Numbered from the stretch's first letter, positions 19,810-28,928 are shown. The stretch: DNA of 46,645 nt from Malikia granosa (GCF_002980595.1 NZ_PVLQ01000063.1:1-46645), one strand, 5' to 3'. Made by a program: numbers and translations. The notes: generated from the letters alone by a model not told the origin.

Positions 19810-20838
19810 TCAGGCCAGCAGCCTCCAGGCCACGCTCACATACAGGGGAATGCCGAACAGCAGGTTGAACGGGAAGGTCACGCCGAGCGAGAGCCCGAGG
19901 TAGAGCGCCGGCTTGGCCTCGGGAATCGCGAAGCGCAGCGCCGCCGGCACCGCGATGTAGGAGGCGCTGGCGGCCAGCACCATCAGCAAGGCGCCATTGC
20001 CCGGCTCGATGCCGAAGGCCAGCGCCAGGCCGAGCGCCAGGCTGGCATGGAGCAGCGGGCCGGCCACGGCATAGACCAGCAGGAAGGGCGAGGGCCGGCC
20101 GAGCTGGGCCAGCTGGCGCGCCGCCGTCAGACCCATGTCGAGCAGGAAGAAGGCCAGCATGCCCTTGAACAGGTCGACCGAGAACGGCGCCATCATCGCC
20201 TCGCCCTTCTCCCCGGTCAGCATGCCGACGACCATGGCGCCGAGCAGCAGCAGCTGGGCACCGTCGGTGAAGGCCTCGTGCAGCAGCTTGCCCAGGGACA
20301 CCGAATGCGACGCCGGGCTCGGTACCGGCGCGCCACCCAGCGCCAGCACGCCGGCGCCAGCCTGCACCACGCTGGCCTGTCCAGCCACGGCGCCCTGCCT
20401 GAGCCGGTTGGCCAGCAGCACCGCCAGGATGATGGCGGGCGACTCCATCAGCGCCATCGCCGCAGCCATGTGGCCGCCATAGGGCATGCCGCGGCCCTCG
20501 AGGTATTGCAGCGTGGTGATGAAGGTCACCGCGCTGACCGAGCCATAGGTGGCCGCGATCGCCGCCGCGTCGTAGCCATTCAGGAAGCGGCGCATGAGCT
20601 GGTAGCCCAGCAGCGGCACGGTCAGCGCCAGCGCGACCGCGCAGCCCAGGGTGGTCGCGACCTCGGCGTTCAGACCCGACTTGGCCAGCGCAAAGCCGCC
20701 CTTGAGCCCGAGCGCCATCAGCAGGTAGAGCGAGAGGAAGCGCGAGATCGCGGGCGGGATCTCGAGGTTGGACTTGAGCAGCCCGGCCAGCAGGCCGAAG
20801 GCGAAGAACAGGATGGCTGGATCGAGGAGGTTTTGCAT
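19810..20838 (-). CDS. SbtA-family sodium-dependent bicarbonate-type permease
   Basis: A 342-residue inner-membrane protein with about ten hydrophobic segments, of the SbtA (DUF897) family. It starts NLLDPAILFFAFGLLAGLLK. IPPAISRFLSLYLLMALGLKGGFALA near residue 28 and YGSVSAVTFITTLQYLE near 98 are the family's conserved stretches, and a second half repeats this pattern. Cyanobacterial SbtA imports bicarbonate with sodium; function in heterotrophic proteobacteria is little known. No Rubisco or carboxysome gene is in the window. The divergent LysR gene is a likely regulator. Confidence 0.85.
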   Translation of the reverse strand: MQNLLDPAILFFAFGLLAGLLKSNLEIPPAISRFLSLYLLMALGLKGGFALAKSGLNAEVATTLGCAVALALTVPLLGYQLMRRFLNGYDAAAIAATYGSVSAVTFITTLQYLEGRGMPYGGHMAAAMALMESPAIILAVLLANRLRQGAVAGQASVVQAGAGVLALGGAPVPSPASHSVSLGKLLHEAFTDGAQLLLLGAMVVGMLTGEKGEAMMAPFSVDLFKGMLAFFLLDMGLTAARQLAQLGRPSPFLLVYAVAGPLLHASLALGLALAFGIEPGNGALLMVLAASASYIAVPAALRFAIPEAKPALYLGLSLGVTFPFNLLFGIPLYVSVAWRLLA

Positions 20839-20904
20839 GGCGCAGCGTCTGAAGAGGAAACGGCGCGATGGTAGTGAGGAAAACCAATTAGTAAAAATCT
20901 TTTA

Positions 20905-20916
20905 TTTTTATAAAAA
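20905..20916. promoter_or_regulatory. AT-rich divergent control region with 12-base palindrome
   Basis: The 94 bases between the SbtA-type gene and the LysR gene hold a sharp AT-rich stretch (about 20880-20932) containing the perfect palindrome TTTTTATAAAAA. LysR regulators bind interrupted AT-rich dyads between divergent genes, so an operator and the two promoters probably lie here. No precise -35/-10 pair is claimed. Confidence 0.4.
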
Positions 20917-20932
20917 CCATAGAATAAAACCT

Positions 20933-21847
20933 ATGAACGCAACTTTTCGCCAGCTGCGCCTGTTCCTGGCGCTGGCCGAGCATGGCAGCATCACCGCGGC
21001 GGCAAGGGCCTGCCATGTGACCCAGCCGACGGTCTCGATCCAGCTGCGCGAGCTGTCCGAGGCGGTCGGGCTGCCGCTGTACGAGCAGATCGGCAAGAAG
21101 CTCTACCTGACCGCCGCTGGCGAGACGCTGGCCGAGACCGCGCGCGCCATGGTCGATGAATGGTCGGCCTTCGGCCAGCGCATCGACGCGATGAAGGGAC
21201 TCACGCGCGGCCGGGTCAGGCTGGCGGTGGTCAGCACCGCCAAGTACTTCGTGCCGCGCCTGCTGGGGAGCTTCTGCAGCAGCCATCCGGATGTCGATGT
21301 CGCGCTCGAGGTGCTCAACCGCGACGGCGTGGTGGCCCGGCTGTGCGACAACCGGGACGACCTCTACATCATGTCGATGCCGCCCGAGCATATGGATCTC
21401 GAGCGGCATGACTTCCTGCCCAATCCGCTGGTGCTCATCGCCCCCGAGTCGCATCCGCTGGCCCGGCGGCGCCAGATCGCGCTGGCCGAGCTGGGCCAGG
21501 AGCGCTTCATCCTGCGCGAACCGGGCTCGGGCACCCGGCTGAGCTGCGACTCGCATTTCAGCCGCGAGGGCTTCCAGCCCCGGGTCAGGCTAGAGCTCGG
21601 CAGCAACGAGGCAATCAAGCAGGCGGTCGCCGGCGGCATGGGCCTGGCCGTGATCTCGCGCCACGCGCTGGCGCTGCACCCGGCCGAGGACCAGATCGCG
21701 CTGCTCGACGTGCAGGGTTTTCCGCTGCAGTCGCAGTGGTGGACGCTCTATCCGCGCGGCAAGCGGCTGTCGCCGCTGGCCCAGGTGCTGCTCGGGCATA
21801 TCGAGCACACCGCGCGCGAGTGGTACCAGTGGCGCCAGCAGGCCTGA
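20933..21847 (+). CDS. LysR-family transcriptional regulator
   Basis: A 304-residue LysR regulator. The winged helix-turn-helix is at about 4-62 (FRQLRLFLALAEHGSITAAARACHVTQPTVSIQLRELSE, described here by positions 4-42). The effector-binding domain follows from about 90. LRLFLALAEHGSITAAA and IEHTAREWYQWRQ at the end resemble the CbbR/CmpR branch, which controls carbon fixation or bicarbonate uptake genes. That would fit the divergent SbtA-type permease; the branch assignment is tentative. Confidence 0.9.
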   Translation: MNATFRQLRLFLALAEHGSITAAARACHVTQPTVSIQLRELSEAVGLPLYEQIGKKLYLTAAGETLAETARAMVDEWSAFGQRIDAMKGLTRGRVRLAVVSTAKYFVPRLLGSFCSSHPDVDVALEVLNRDGVVARLCDNRDDLYIMSMPPEHMDLERHDFLPNPLVLIAPESHPLARRRQIALAELGQERFILREPGSGTRLSCDSHFSREGFQPRVRLELGSNEAIKQAVAGGMGLAVISRHALALHPAEDQIALLDVQGFPLQSQWWTLYPRGKRLSPLAQVLLGHIEHTAREWYQWRQQA

Positions 21848-21877
21848 GCGCCGAGGCAACAGCAATGCCGCCGGCGC
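21848..21877. terminator. Hairpin between convergent LysR and HPF-like genes
   Basis: Arms GCGCCG (21848-21853) and CGGCGC (21872-21877) with an inner GGC/GCC pair. The hairpin begins immediately after the LysR stop, in a 36-base gap to the convergent stop at 21884. No U-tract on either side. Confidence 0.4.
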
Positions 21878-21883
21878 AAGCGG

Positions 21884-22213
21884 TCAGGCCAGGCTGGCCT
21901 GGCGCGCCGGGCGCCGCTTGCGCTGCCACAGCCGGGCCAGGCTGTGGGTGGCGCGCTGCAGCGCCTGGTTGAGCGCGCCCTGCGCATCCTCGGCCTTGGA
22001 GACGATGACCAGCTGGCCGTAGCCCGCGGTGGTCAGCATGATCTGGCACTGCTTGTCCACCCCGCCCTTGGGGCCGTTGATGTCGCGCAGGCTGACGCGC
22101 GCCTGCTGGACCTGGCCCTGCAGCCGATGCAGCACCGAGCGGACCCGCTGCTCGACCTGCTGGCGCCAGGCCTGAGGCTCGCCGCTGCGTGAGGATTCGA
22201 TCAAAACATTCAT
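21884..22213 (-). CDS. HPF/RaiA-like ribosome-associated protein
   Basis: A 109-residue small basic protein. The order of strands and helices resembles the HPF/RaiA fold: an N-terminal helix (EPQAWRQQVEQRVRSVLHRL), strands VQQARVSLRDINGPKGGVD and KQCQIMLTTAGYGQLVIVSK, then the helix DAQGALNQALQRATHSLARLW. The basic tail RKRRPARQ would suit rRNA contact. Family members sit at the 30S decoding site or act in hibernation and stress. A good AGGAG lies eight bases before the ATG. It is a diverged member, and its exact role is not shown by neighbours. Confidence 0.72.
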   Translation of the reverse strand: MNVLIESSRSGEPQAWRQQVEQRVRSVLHRLQGQVQQARVSLRDINGPKGGVDKQCQIMLTTAGYGQLVIVSKAEDAQGALNQALQRATHSLARLWQRKRRPARQASLA

Positions 22214-22266
22214 GGCTTGCGCTCCTGTGGTGATGAGGAGGCTTCAGCTTAAGGCCACAAATACTC

Positions 22267-22296
22267 ATGTAAAAGCAGAATTTCTCTTATATTCAA
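22267..22296 (-). promoter_or_regulatory. Possible promoter for the HPF-like gene
   Basis: On the minus strand, TTGAAT (22296-22291) is followed after 18 bases by TTACAT (22272-22267), inside an AT-rich patch of about 65 bases. It is about 55 bases upstream of the start at 22213. The match to sigma-70 is partial. Confidence 0.35.
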
Positions 22297-22378
22297 TCCC
22301 TTTAAAACTGAATCTAAAGCCTTGCTGCCGGCAGGGTCCAGGCCGGAACGGCACGCCGCGCACAGCGCGCCGACGGTG

Positions 22379-22419
22379 AAAAAAAGCCGCCCGGGCTGGC
22401 AGGCAACCCGGACGGCTTT
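22379..22419 (-). terminator. Rho-independent terminator of the BMP-type transporter operon
   Basis: Stem AAAGCCG (22383-22389) and CGGCTTT (22413-22419), extended by a CCGGG/CCCGG pair. On the minus strand it is followed by a run of seven T. It starts about 20 bases past the stop at 22439. Confidence 0.88.
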
Positions 22420-22438
22420 GGGATTCGCAGCAGCGAGA

Positions 22439-23569
22439 TCAGTTCGGCAGCTTGCCTTCGACGCCCTTGACATAGAACTTGATGCCGCCGAGGAAGGCGT
22501 CGTCGGCGACGGCGTCCTTGGCCAGCAGCTCCTTGCCGGACTGGTCGAGGATCGGGCCCTTCCAGATCACGAAGCTGCCGTCCTTCAGGCCGGCCTTGAC
22601 GGTCTCGAGCTTCTGCTTGAGTTCGGCCGGCACATCGTCGGCGACCGAGACCAGGTCGATCGCGCCTTCCTTGACGCCCCACCAGGCCTTGCCGCTGCTC
22701 CAGTTGCCGGCCAGCGCATCGGCCACGGTCTTCTTGTAGTACGGCGCCCAGTTGATCACGGCCGAGCCCAGGTGGGCCTTGGGACCGTAGGCGGTCATGT
22801 CCGAATCCCAGCCAAAGCCGCGCTTGCCGAGCTTCTCGGCGGTCTGCAGCACGGCCGAGGAGTCGGTGTTCTGCATCAGCACGTCGGCGCCGCCGTTGAT
22901 CAGCGAGGTCGCGGCCTCGGTCTCCTTGGGCGGATCGAACCAGTTGTTGACCCAGACCACCCGGGTCTTGACCTTGGGGTTGACCGACTGCGCGCCGAGC
23001 GTGAAGCTGTTGATGTTGCGGATCACCTCGGGAATCGGCACCGAGGCCACCACGCCCAGGGTGTTGCTCTTGGTCATGCCGCCAGCGATCACGCCGGCCA
23101 TGTAGGCGCCCTCGTAGGTGCGGCTGTCGTAGGTGCGCAGGTTGTCGGCAGTCTTGTAGCCGGTGGCATGCTCGAACTTGACGTCCTTGAAGTCGGCCGC
23201 GACCTTGAGCATCGGCTCCATGTAGCCGAAGCTGGTGCCGAACACGACCTTGTTGCCCTGCGAGGCCATGTCGCGGAACACGCGCTCGGCGTCGGCGCCC
23301 TCGGGAACGCTCTCGACGAAGCTGGTCTGGATCTTGTCGCCGAACTCGGCTTCCAGCGCCTTGCGCGCGTTGTCATGCGCGAAGCTCCAGCCACCGTCGC
23401 CGACCGGGCCGACATAGGCGAAGGCCACCTTGAGCGGTTCGGCCTTGGCCGGGGCCGGCGCGGCTACCGGGGCCGGCTCCTCCTTCTTGCCGCAGGCAGC
23501 CAGGGCGGCGGCGGCGAGCGTGGTCAGCGCGACGAGCTGGACCCAGTGGCGCTTGGAATGGTCTGTCAT
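22439..23569 (-). CDS. BMP-family purine/nucleoside ABC transporter substrate-binding lipoprotein
   Basis: A 376-residue lipoprotein of the basic membrane protein (PnrA/Med) family. The signal peptide ends in lipobox LAAC with Cys26, followed by an Ala/Pro linker. The mature domain starts LKVAFAYVGPVGDGGWSFAH, the BMP signature, followed by TYEGAYMAGVIAGGMTKSN and GADVLMQNTDSSAV. Relatives bind purine nucleosides or bases. The ATG at 23569 with AGGA six bases upstream is better placed than the one at 23587. It is the last gene of the operon, whereas the binding protein usually comes first. Confidence 0.9.
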   Translation of the reverse strand: MTDHSKRHWVQLVALTTLAAAALAACGKKEEPAPVAAPAPAKAEPLKVAFAYVGPVGDGGWSFAHDNARKALEAEFGDKIQTSFVESVPEGADAERVFRDMASQGNKVVFGTSFGYMEPMLKVAADFKDVKFEHATGYKTADNLRTYDSRTYEGAYMAGVIAGGMTKSNTLGVVASVPIPEVIRNINSFTLGAQSVNPKVKTRVVWVNNWFDPPKETEAATSLINGGADVLMQNTDSSAVLQTAEKLGKRGFGWDSDMTAYGPKAHLGSAVINWAPYYKKTVADALAGNWSSGKAWWGVKEGAIDLVSVADDVPAELKQKLETVKAGLKDGSFVIWKGPILDQSGKELLAKDAVADDAFLGGIKFYVKGVEGKLPN

Positions 23570-23639
23570 GTCGAATCCTTTGATCAATGGTTGAAAGGCG
23601 GACGGGAAACAAGGACGAAAGAGGCGGATCGGGAACCGC

Positions 23640-24560
23640 TCAGGCTCCGGGATAGAAGGGCTTGCCGAGCGAGGCCGGCATGTTGATGCGTATCCACTGC
23701 GGGTTGCGCGAGATCAGCACCAGCACCAGGATGGTCGCCAGATAGGGCAGCATGGTCAAGAACTGGCTCGGCAGGTTGATGCCCTGGCCCTGCAGGTGGA
23801 ACTGGACCATGGTGACGGCGCCGAACAGGTAGGCCCCGAGCAGGATGCGGGCCGGGCGCCAGGTGGCGAAGGTGGTCAGCGCGAGCGCGATCCAGCCCTT
23901 GCCCGCGATCATGCCCTCGACCCAGAGCGGCGTGTAGTAGGTCGAGACATAGGCGCCGGCCAGGCCGCACAGCGCGCCGCCGGCCAGTACCGCACCCAGG
24001 CGGATGCGCCGCACCGGATAGCCCAGCGCATGGGCCGATTCGGGGCTCTCGCCGACGCTGCGCAGGATCAGGCCGCTGCGGGTGCGGTAGAGCCACCAGA
24101 CCAGCAGCAGCACCAGCGCCAGCGCGCCGTAGACCAGCGGATGGTGGCGGAACAGCGCCGGCCCCACCCAAGGCAGGTCGGACAGCAGCGGGACCGCGAA
24201 CGGCCCCTGCTCGGGCAGCTTGGCCTGCACATAGCCGGTGCCGGCAAAGGCCGAGAAGCCGGCGCCGAACAGGCTCAGCGCCAGCCCGGTGGCGTACTGG
24301 TTGGTGTTGAGCCAGATCACCAGCAGGCCGAACAACGCCGCCAGCAGCAGGCCCGCCAGCATGCCGGCGAGCAGGCCCAGGGTCTGGCTGCCGGTGGCGA
24401 CCACGGTCGCGAAGCCGGCCAGCGCGGCGCACAACATCATGCCCTCGGCGCCCAGGTTGACGACGCCGGCCTTCTCGTTGATCAGCAGGCCGAGCGCGGC
24501 GATCGCGAGCACGGTGCCCGCGTTGAGCGAGGAAGCCAGCAGCAGCGCGCTTTGTTCCAT
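23640..24560 (-). CDS. Purine/nucleoside ABC transporter permease (second)
   Basis: A 306-residue permease of the BPD_transp_2 family, in the branch of nucleoside importers such as NupQ/YufQ. Motifs: LAIAALGLLINEKAGVVNLG near residue 20, then AEGMMLCAALAGF, and the coupling loop RTRSGLILRSVGESPESAHALGYPV (near residue 170). GKGWIALALTTFATWRP follows. Its ATG lies one base after the stop of the upstream permease (TGAGATG), so the two permeases are translated as a pair. Confidence 0.9.
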   Translation of the reverse strand: MEQSALLLASSLNAGTVLAIAALGLLINEKAGVVNLGAEGMMLCAALAGFATVVATGSQTLGLLAGMLAGLLLAALFGLLVIWLNTNQYATGLALSLFGAGFSAFAGTGYVQAKLPEQGPFAVPLLSDLPWVGPALFRHHPLVYGALALVLLLVWWLYRTRSGLILRSVGESPESAHALGYPVRRIRLGAVLAGGALCGLAGAYVSTYYTPLWVEGMIAGKGWIALALTTFATWRPARILLGAYLFGAVTMVQFHLQGQGINLPSQFLTMLPYLATILVLVLISRNPQWIRINMPASLGKPFYPGA

Positions 24561-24561
24561 C

Positions 24562-25617
24562 TCATTTCCTCCATTGGATGCGGTAGGCGACCAGGGTGTC
24601 GCAGGCCAGCAGCGCGAACAGCAGCAGGCCCTGGAACACACCGGTGATCGACTTCGGCAGGCCCAGGCGCGACTGCGCGAGTTCGCCGCCGATGTAGAAC
24701 ATGCTCATCAACAGGGCCGACAGCAGGATGCCGACCGGATGCAGCCGGCCGACGAAGGCGACGATGATGGCGGCAAAGCCGTAGCCGGCCGGCACATAGG
24801 GCGTGAGCTGGCCGAGCGGACCGGCGACCTCGAGCGCGCCGGCCAGCCCGGCCAGTCCGCCCGAGACCAGCAGCGCGATCCAGAGCGCGCGCCGCGACGA
24901 GAAGCCGGCAAAGCGCGCCGCCGCCGGCGCCAGCCCGCCGACCTGCTGGGCAAAGCCCGACAGGGTGCGGAACAGGTAGAGCCAGATGCCCGCCGCCAGC
25001 GCCAGCGCGATCGGCAGGCCGATGTTGACGCGCGAGCCCTCGAACAGGCGCGGCATGCGCGCGGCCGCCTCGAAGGTCTTGGTCTGCGGGAAGTTGTAGC
25101 CCAGCGGGTCCTTCCAGGGCCCGTAGACCAGGAAGCCGAGCAGCTGGATCGCGACATAGACCAGCATCAGGCTGACCAGGATCTCGTTGGCATGGAAGCG
25201 GTCGCGCAGCCAGGCCGTCAGGCCGGCCCAGGCCATGCCGCCCGCGACGCCGGCCAGCAGCACGGCCGCCACCACCCAGCGCCCGCTGTCGGGACCGGCC
25301 AGCAGGGCGACGCCGCCCGCGGCCAGGGCGCCGAGCACGAACTGGCCCTCGGCGCCGATGTTCCAGACATTGGAGCGGAAGCAGACCGCCAGCCCGAGCG
25401 CGATCAGCAGCAGCGGCGTGGCCTTGAGCAGCAGCTCGCCGATCGCATAGGGGGTACGGATCGGCTCCCAGAAGAAGACCTGCAGGCCACGCAGCGGGTC
25501 CTTGCCGAGCAGCAGGAACAGCGTCATGCCGATCAGTACCGTCAGCGCCAGCGCCAGCAGCGGCGAGGCGTAGCTCCAGACCTTGGACGGCTGGGCGCGC
25601 AGTTCAACCCTGAGCAT
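24562..25617 (-). CDS. Purine/nucleoside ABC transporter permease (first)
   Basis: A 351-residue permease of the same family as its downstream neighbour, in the NupP/YufP branch. Around residue 80 FRSNVWNIGAEGQFVLGALA is the signature. PYVPAGYGFAAIIVAFVGRLHPVGI follows near 275, with about ten hydrophobic segments. It overlaps the ATPase gene by 14 bases. Fits a heterodimeric permease. Confidence 0.9.
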   Translation of the reverse strand: MLRVELRAQPSKVWSYASPLLALALTVLIGMTLFLLLGKDPLRGLQVFFWEPIRTPYAIGELLLKATPLLLIALGLAVCFRSNVWNIGAEGQFVLGALAAGGVALLAGPDSGRWVVAAVLLAGVAGGMAWAGLTAWLRDRFHANEILVSLMLVYVAIQLLGFLVYGPWKDPLGYNFPQTKTFEAAARMPRLFEGSRVNIGLPIALALAAGIWLYLFRTLSGFAQQVGGLAPAAARFAGFSSRRALWIALLVSGGLAGLAGALEVAGPLGQLTPYVPAGYGFAAIIVAFVGRLHPVGILLSALLMSMFYIGGELAQSRLGLPKSITGVFQGLLLFALLACDTLVAYRIQWRK

Positions 25618-27160
25618 GGGCGGCCTCCCCTGCTGCGTTCAGTGCCGGCGACTCCGACTCGGCGGGCCAGAGTCCCGACATCCAGGCGCCGATGCGCTCG
25701 ACCGTGGCCTCGGCGCGCGGCACCGAGGGCGAGAGCCGGCCGTCGGCGATCACATGCAGCCGGTCGCTGATCTCGAACAGCTCGTCGAGCTCCTCGCTGA
25801 CCACCAGCACGGCACAGCCGGCGTCGCGCAGGGCCAGGATCTCGGAGCGGATATGCGCGGCGGCGCCGACATCGACGCCCCAGGTCGGCTGGCTCACGAT
25901 CAGCACGCGCGGATTGCAATCGATCTCGCGACCGACGATGAACTTCTGCAAATTGCCTCCTGAGAGCGAGCGCGCGACCGCATCGGGGCCACCGGCCTTG
26001 ATCTTGTAGCGCGCGATGATTTCCTCGGCCTGAGCGCGCAGCACGCCGAGCCTGAGCCAGCCCAGCGGACCGACCGCGTCATGGCGGGTCAACAGCACAT
26101 TGTGTGCCAGGCCCAGGGTCGGCACCGCGCCGCGCCCCAGCCTTTCCTCGGGCACGAAATGCAGGCCATGCTTGCGCCGCAAGCCGGGGCCGGCCTGCGC
26201 CAGGTCGACGCCGGCCAGCCGCACGCTGCCGGCTGGCGCGCGCCGGTCCTCGCCCGAGAGCGCGCACAGCAGCTCGCCCTGGCCATTGCCCGAGACCCCG
26301 GCGATGCCAACCACCTCGCCCGCATGGACCTGCAGCGAGATCCCGTGCAGGTCGGTGCCGAACGGGTCCTCGCTGGCCAGCTGCAGGTCCCGCACCTCCA
26401 GCATCAGCGCGCCCGGCGCCTGCTCGCGCGCGCTCAAGCGTTCGGGCTCCGAACCCATCATGAGCCGGCTCAGCGAGGCATTGGTCTCGCGGCTCGGGTC
26501 GCAGTGAGCAACCACCCGGCCGGAACGCATCACGGTGCAGGCGTGGCACAGCTCGCGGATCTCGTGCAGCTTGTGGCTGATGTAGAGGATGGAGCAGCCC
26601 TCGGCGGCGAGCTGGCGCAGCACCACGAACAGGCTCTCGACCGCCTGCGGCGTCAGCACCGAGGTCGGCTCGTCGAGGATCAGCAGCTGGGGCTGGGTCA
26701 GCAGCGCGCGCACGATCTCGACCCGCTGGCACTCGCCGACCGAGAGCGTGTGCACCGGGCGGTGCGGATCGAGCTCGAGCCCGTACTCGCCAGCCTTGGA
26801 CTCGATGCGCTCGACCACCTCGCGCAGGCTCAGGCTCTTGTCCAGGCCGAGCCAGACATTCTCGGCCACGGTCAGGGTGTCGAACAGGCTGAAATGCTGG
26901 AACACCATGCTGATGCCGAGCGCGCGTGCCTGCTGCGGGTTGTGCACCTGGACCTGCTGGCCGTTGAAGCGCATGACGCCGGCGTCGGGCTTGGCCACGC
27001 CGTAGATCAGTTTCATCAGCGTCGACTTGCCGGCACCGTTCTCGCCCAGCACGGCGTGGATGCTGCCGGGCGCCACGCTGAGCGCGACATTGTCGTTGGC
27101 CACCACGCCGGGATAGCGCTTGGTGATGGCACTGAGCTCGAGTCTGGGGGGGCTGCTCAT
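25604..27160 (-). CDS. Purine/nucleoside ABC transporter ATP-binding protein, two ATPase domains
   Basis: A 518-residue fused double ABC ATPase, as in sugar and nucleoside importers. Domain 1 has Walker A GENGAGKST at 39-47, signature TLSVGECQRVEIVRALL and Walker B LLILDEPTSVLTP. Domain 2, from about 255, has the degenerate Walker A GVSGNGQGEL, a signature SLSGGNLQKFIVGREI and VLIVSQPTWGVDVGA. A degenerate second P-loop is normal for the class. First gene of the four-gene minus-strand operon, divergent from xdhAB with 178 bases between. No clear Shine-Dalgarno precedes the ATG. Confidence 0.92.
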   Translation of the reverse strand: MSSPPRLELSAITKRYPGVVANDNVALSVAPGSIHAVLGENGAGKSTLMKLIYGVAKPDAGVMRFNGQQVQVHNPQQARALGISMVFQHFSLFDTLTVAENVWLGLDKSLSLREVVERIESKAGEYGLELDPHRPVHTLSVGECQRVEIVRALLTQPQLLILDEPTSVLTPQAVESLFVVLRQLAAEGCSILYISHKLHEIRELCHACTVMRSGRVVAHCDPSRETNASLSRLMMGSEPERLSAREQAPGALMLEVRDLQLASEDPFGTDLHGISLQVHAGEVVGIAGVSGNGQGELLCALSGEDRRAPAGSVRLAGVDLAQAGPGLRRKHGLHFVPEERLGRGAVPTLGLAHNVLLTRHDAVGPLGWLRLGVLRAQAEEIIARYKIKAGGPDAVARSLSGGNLQKFIVGREIDCNPRVLIVSQPTWGVDVGAAAHIRSEILALRDAGCAVLVVSEELDELFEISDRLHVIADGRLSPSVPRAEATVERIGAWMSGLWPAESESPALNAAGEAAHAQG

Positions 27161-27338
27161 AGAGGAGGTCGGAAGTGGAATGGGGTCCCGAAGCTCGCCA
27201 GCAAGGGACCGGGACAGGCCGGACCTGCCGCGCAGGGAGCCCCGATGTTAAGGCCAGCCGGGCATTCCCTTGCGATTGGGACCGGGATAGGATGGCACAA
27301 AGATTGCCTGCCAGCTGAACCGAACCACCGAGCACCCG

Positions 27339-28928
27339 ATGCCATCCGATCAGCCCCCCTTCTCGCCGCTGCGCTTTGTCCAGCGCGGCGCCATCGTCGC
27401 GGTCGAGCGCGTCGCGCCCGACCGCACCCTGCTGGCGCTGCTGCGCGAGGACCTCGGACAGCCAGCGGTCAAGGAGGGCTGCAACTCGGGCGACTGCGGC
27501 GCCTGCAGCGTGGTGCTGGCACAGGCCCGGGGCGACGGGCTGCGCTGGCGCTCGGTCAACAGCTGCCTGCGGCTGGCCCATTCGATCGATGGCAGCGCGC
27601 TCTGGACCGCCGCCGACCTGGCAGCGGACCCGCTGCTCGACCTCGGCGGGGCCGAGCTGCACCCGGCGCAGCAGGCCCTGCTCGAGCAGCATGGCTCGCA
27701 ATGCGGCTTCTGCACCCCGGGCTTCGTGATGAGCCTGTTCGCGCAGTACCAGAATCGGGTCGCGGCGGGCCAGGCGGTGAGCCGCGAGGCGGCGCAGGCC
27801 GACCTGTCGGGCAATCTGTGCCGCTGCACCGGCTACCGGCCCATCCTCGACGCGGCGCAGTCGATGGCGCGACTGCCACCGGCCCGAGTGGACCAGGCCG
27901 CCCTGCTGGCGCTGCTGGGACAGGTTGCCCCGGCAGCAAAAACCCCGCCGAGCGCCGGGCCAGCCACCGACAGGCCCGAAGGCGCGCAACCCCGCCACTA
28001 TCTGGCGCCGACCGACCTGGCGGGCCTGCTGCAGGCGCGCGCGCGCTGGCCCGAGGCCAGACTGGTGGCCGGCGCGACCGACCTCGGGCTCTCGATCACC
28101 CAGGGGCTGCAGTCCCATGAGCGGCTGATTGACCTCATGCGCGTCGAGGAACTGGCCCGCATCGAGCACCAGCCAGGCTGGCTCGGCATCGGCGCCGCGG
28201 TCACACTCGAATCGGCCTTCGCCGCGCTGCTGCGGCAATGGCCGCAGCTGATCGACTTCGCGCAGCGCTTCGCCGGCCTGCCGGTGCGCCAGTCGGGCAC
28301 GCTGGCGGGCAACATCGCCAACGGCTCGCCGATCGGCGACTCGATGCCGCTGCTGATCGCGCTGGGCGCCCAGCTGCGGCTGTTGCGCTGGGATCAGGGC
28401 AGCCAGGCGCCGGCCGAGCGCCGCCTCGCGCTCGAGGACTTCTACACCGGCTACCGCAGACACCGGCTCGGCGCGGACGAACTGATCGCTGCGGTCGAGA
28501 TCCCCTGCCCGGAGCGGCCCGCTGGTAGCGACTGGACCCGGGCCTACAAGGTGTCGAAGCGGGTCGAGGACGACATCTCGACCGTCTGCCTGGCGCTGTC
28601 GCTGCAGCTCGAGGGCGGCCGGGTGCTGGCCGCTGCCATCGGCGTCGGGGGCGTGGCGGCGACGCCGGTGCGGGCCCGGCGCACCGAAACCGTACTGATC
28701 GGCCAGCCCTGGAGCCCCGCCACGGTGCAGCAGGCCATGACCACGCTCGCAGCCGAATTCGAGCCGCTGTCCGACCTGCGCGCCAGCGCCGGCTACCGGC
28801 GCCTGGTGCTGGGCCGGCTGCTCTGGCGCAGCTGGCTCGAAAGCCAGGGCAGCGCCCTGCCCCATGCGAGCGGATTGCAGGCGCTGGAGCCGATCAGCCC
28901 CCGCACAGAGACGGAGTCTCGGCTATGA
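27339..28928 (+). CDS. xdhA: Xanthine dehydrogenase small subunit (2Fe-2S and FAD domains)
   Basis: A 529-residue subunit. The plant-type 2Fe-2S ligands are Cys48, Cys53, Cys56 and Cys76. The second 2Fe-2S domain has Cys122 and Cys125 (QCGFCTPGF) and Cys161 and Cys163 (CRCTGYRPIL). The FAD domain starts near 220 with LVAGATDLGLSIT and AGNIANGSPIGDS. This is the layout of bacterial XdhA, which carries electrons from the molybdenum subunit to NAD+. It overlaps xdhB by ATGA. The ribosome-binding site is weak. Confidence 0.94.
   Translation: MPSDQPPFSPLRFVQRGAIVAVERVAPDRTLLALLREDLGQPAVKEGCNSGDCGACSVVLAQARGDGLRWRSVNSCLRLAHSIDGSALWTAADLAADPLLDLGGAELHPAQQALLEQHGSQCGFCTPGFVMSLFAQYQNRVAAGQAVSREAAQADLSGNLCRCTGYRPILDAAQSMARLPPARVDQAALLALLGQVAPAAKTPPSAGPATDRPEGAQPRHYLAPTDLAGLLQARARWPEARLVAGATDLGLSITQGLQSHERLIDLMRVEELARIEHQPGWLGIGAAVTLESAFAALLRQWPQLIDFAQRFAGLPVRQSGTLAGNIANGSPIGDSMPLLIALGAQLRLLRWDQGSQAPAERRLALEDFYTGYRRHRLGADELIAAVEIPCPERPAGSDWTRAYKVSKRVEDDISTVCLALSLQLEGGRVLAAAIGVGGVAATPVRARRTETVLIGQPWSPATVQQAMTTLAAEFEPLSDLRASAGYRRLVLGRLLWRSWLESQGSALPHASGLQALEPISPRTETESRL

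Noticed and set aside
26079-28865. 928-residue open frame on the minus strand
   Set aside because: It runs antisense through xdhA and then in the wrong frame of the ABC ATPase; composition is low-complexity and both real genes have full motifs.
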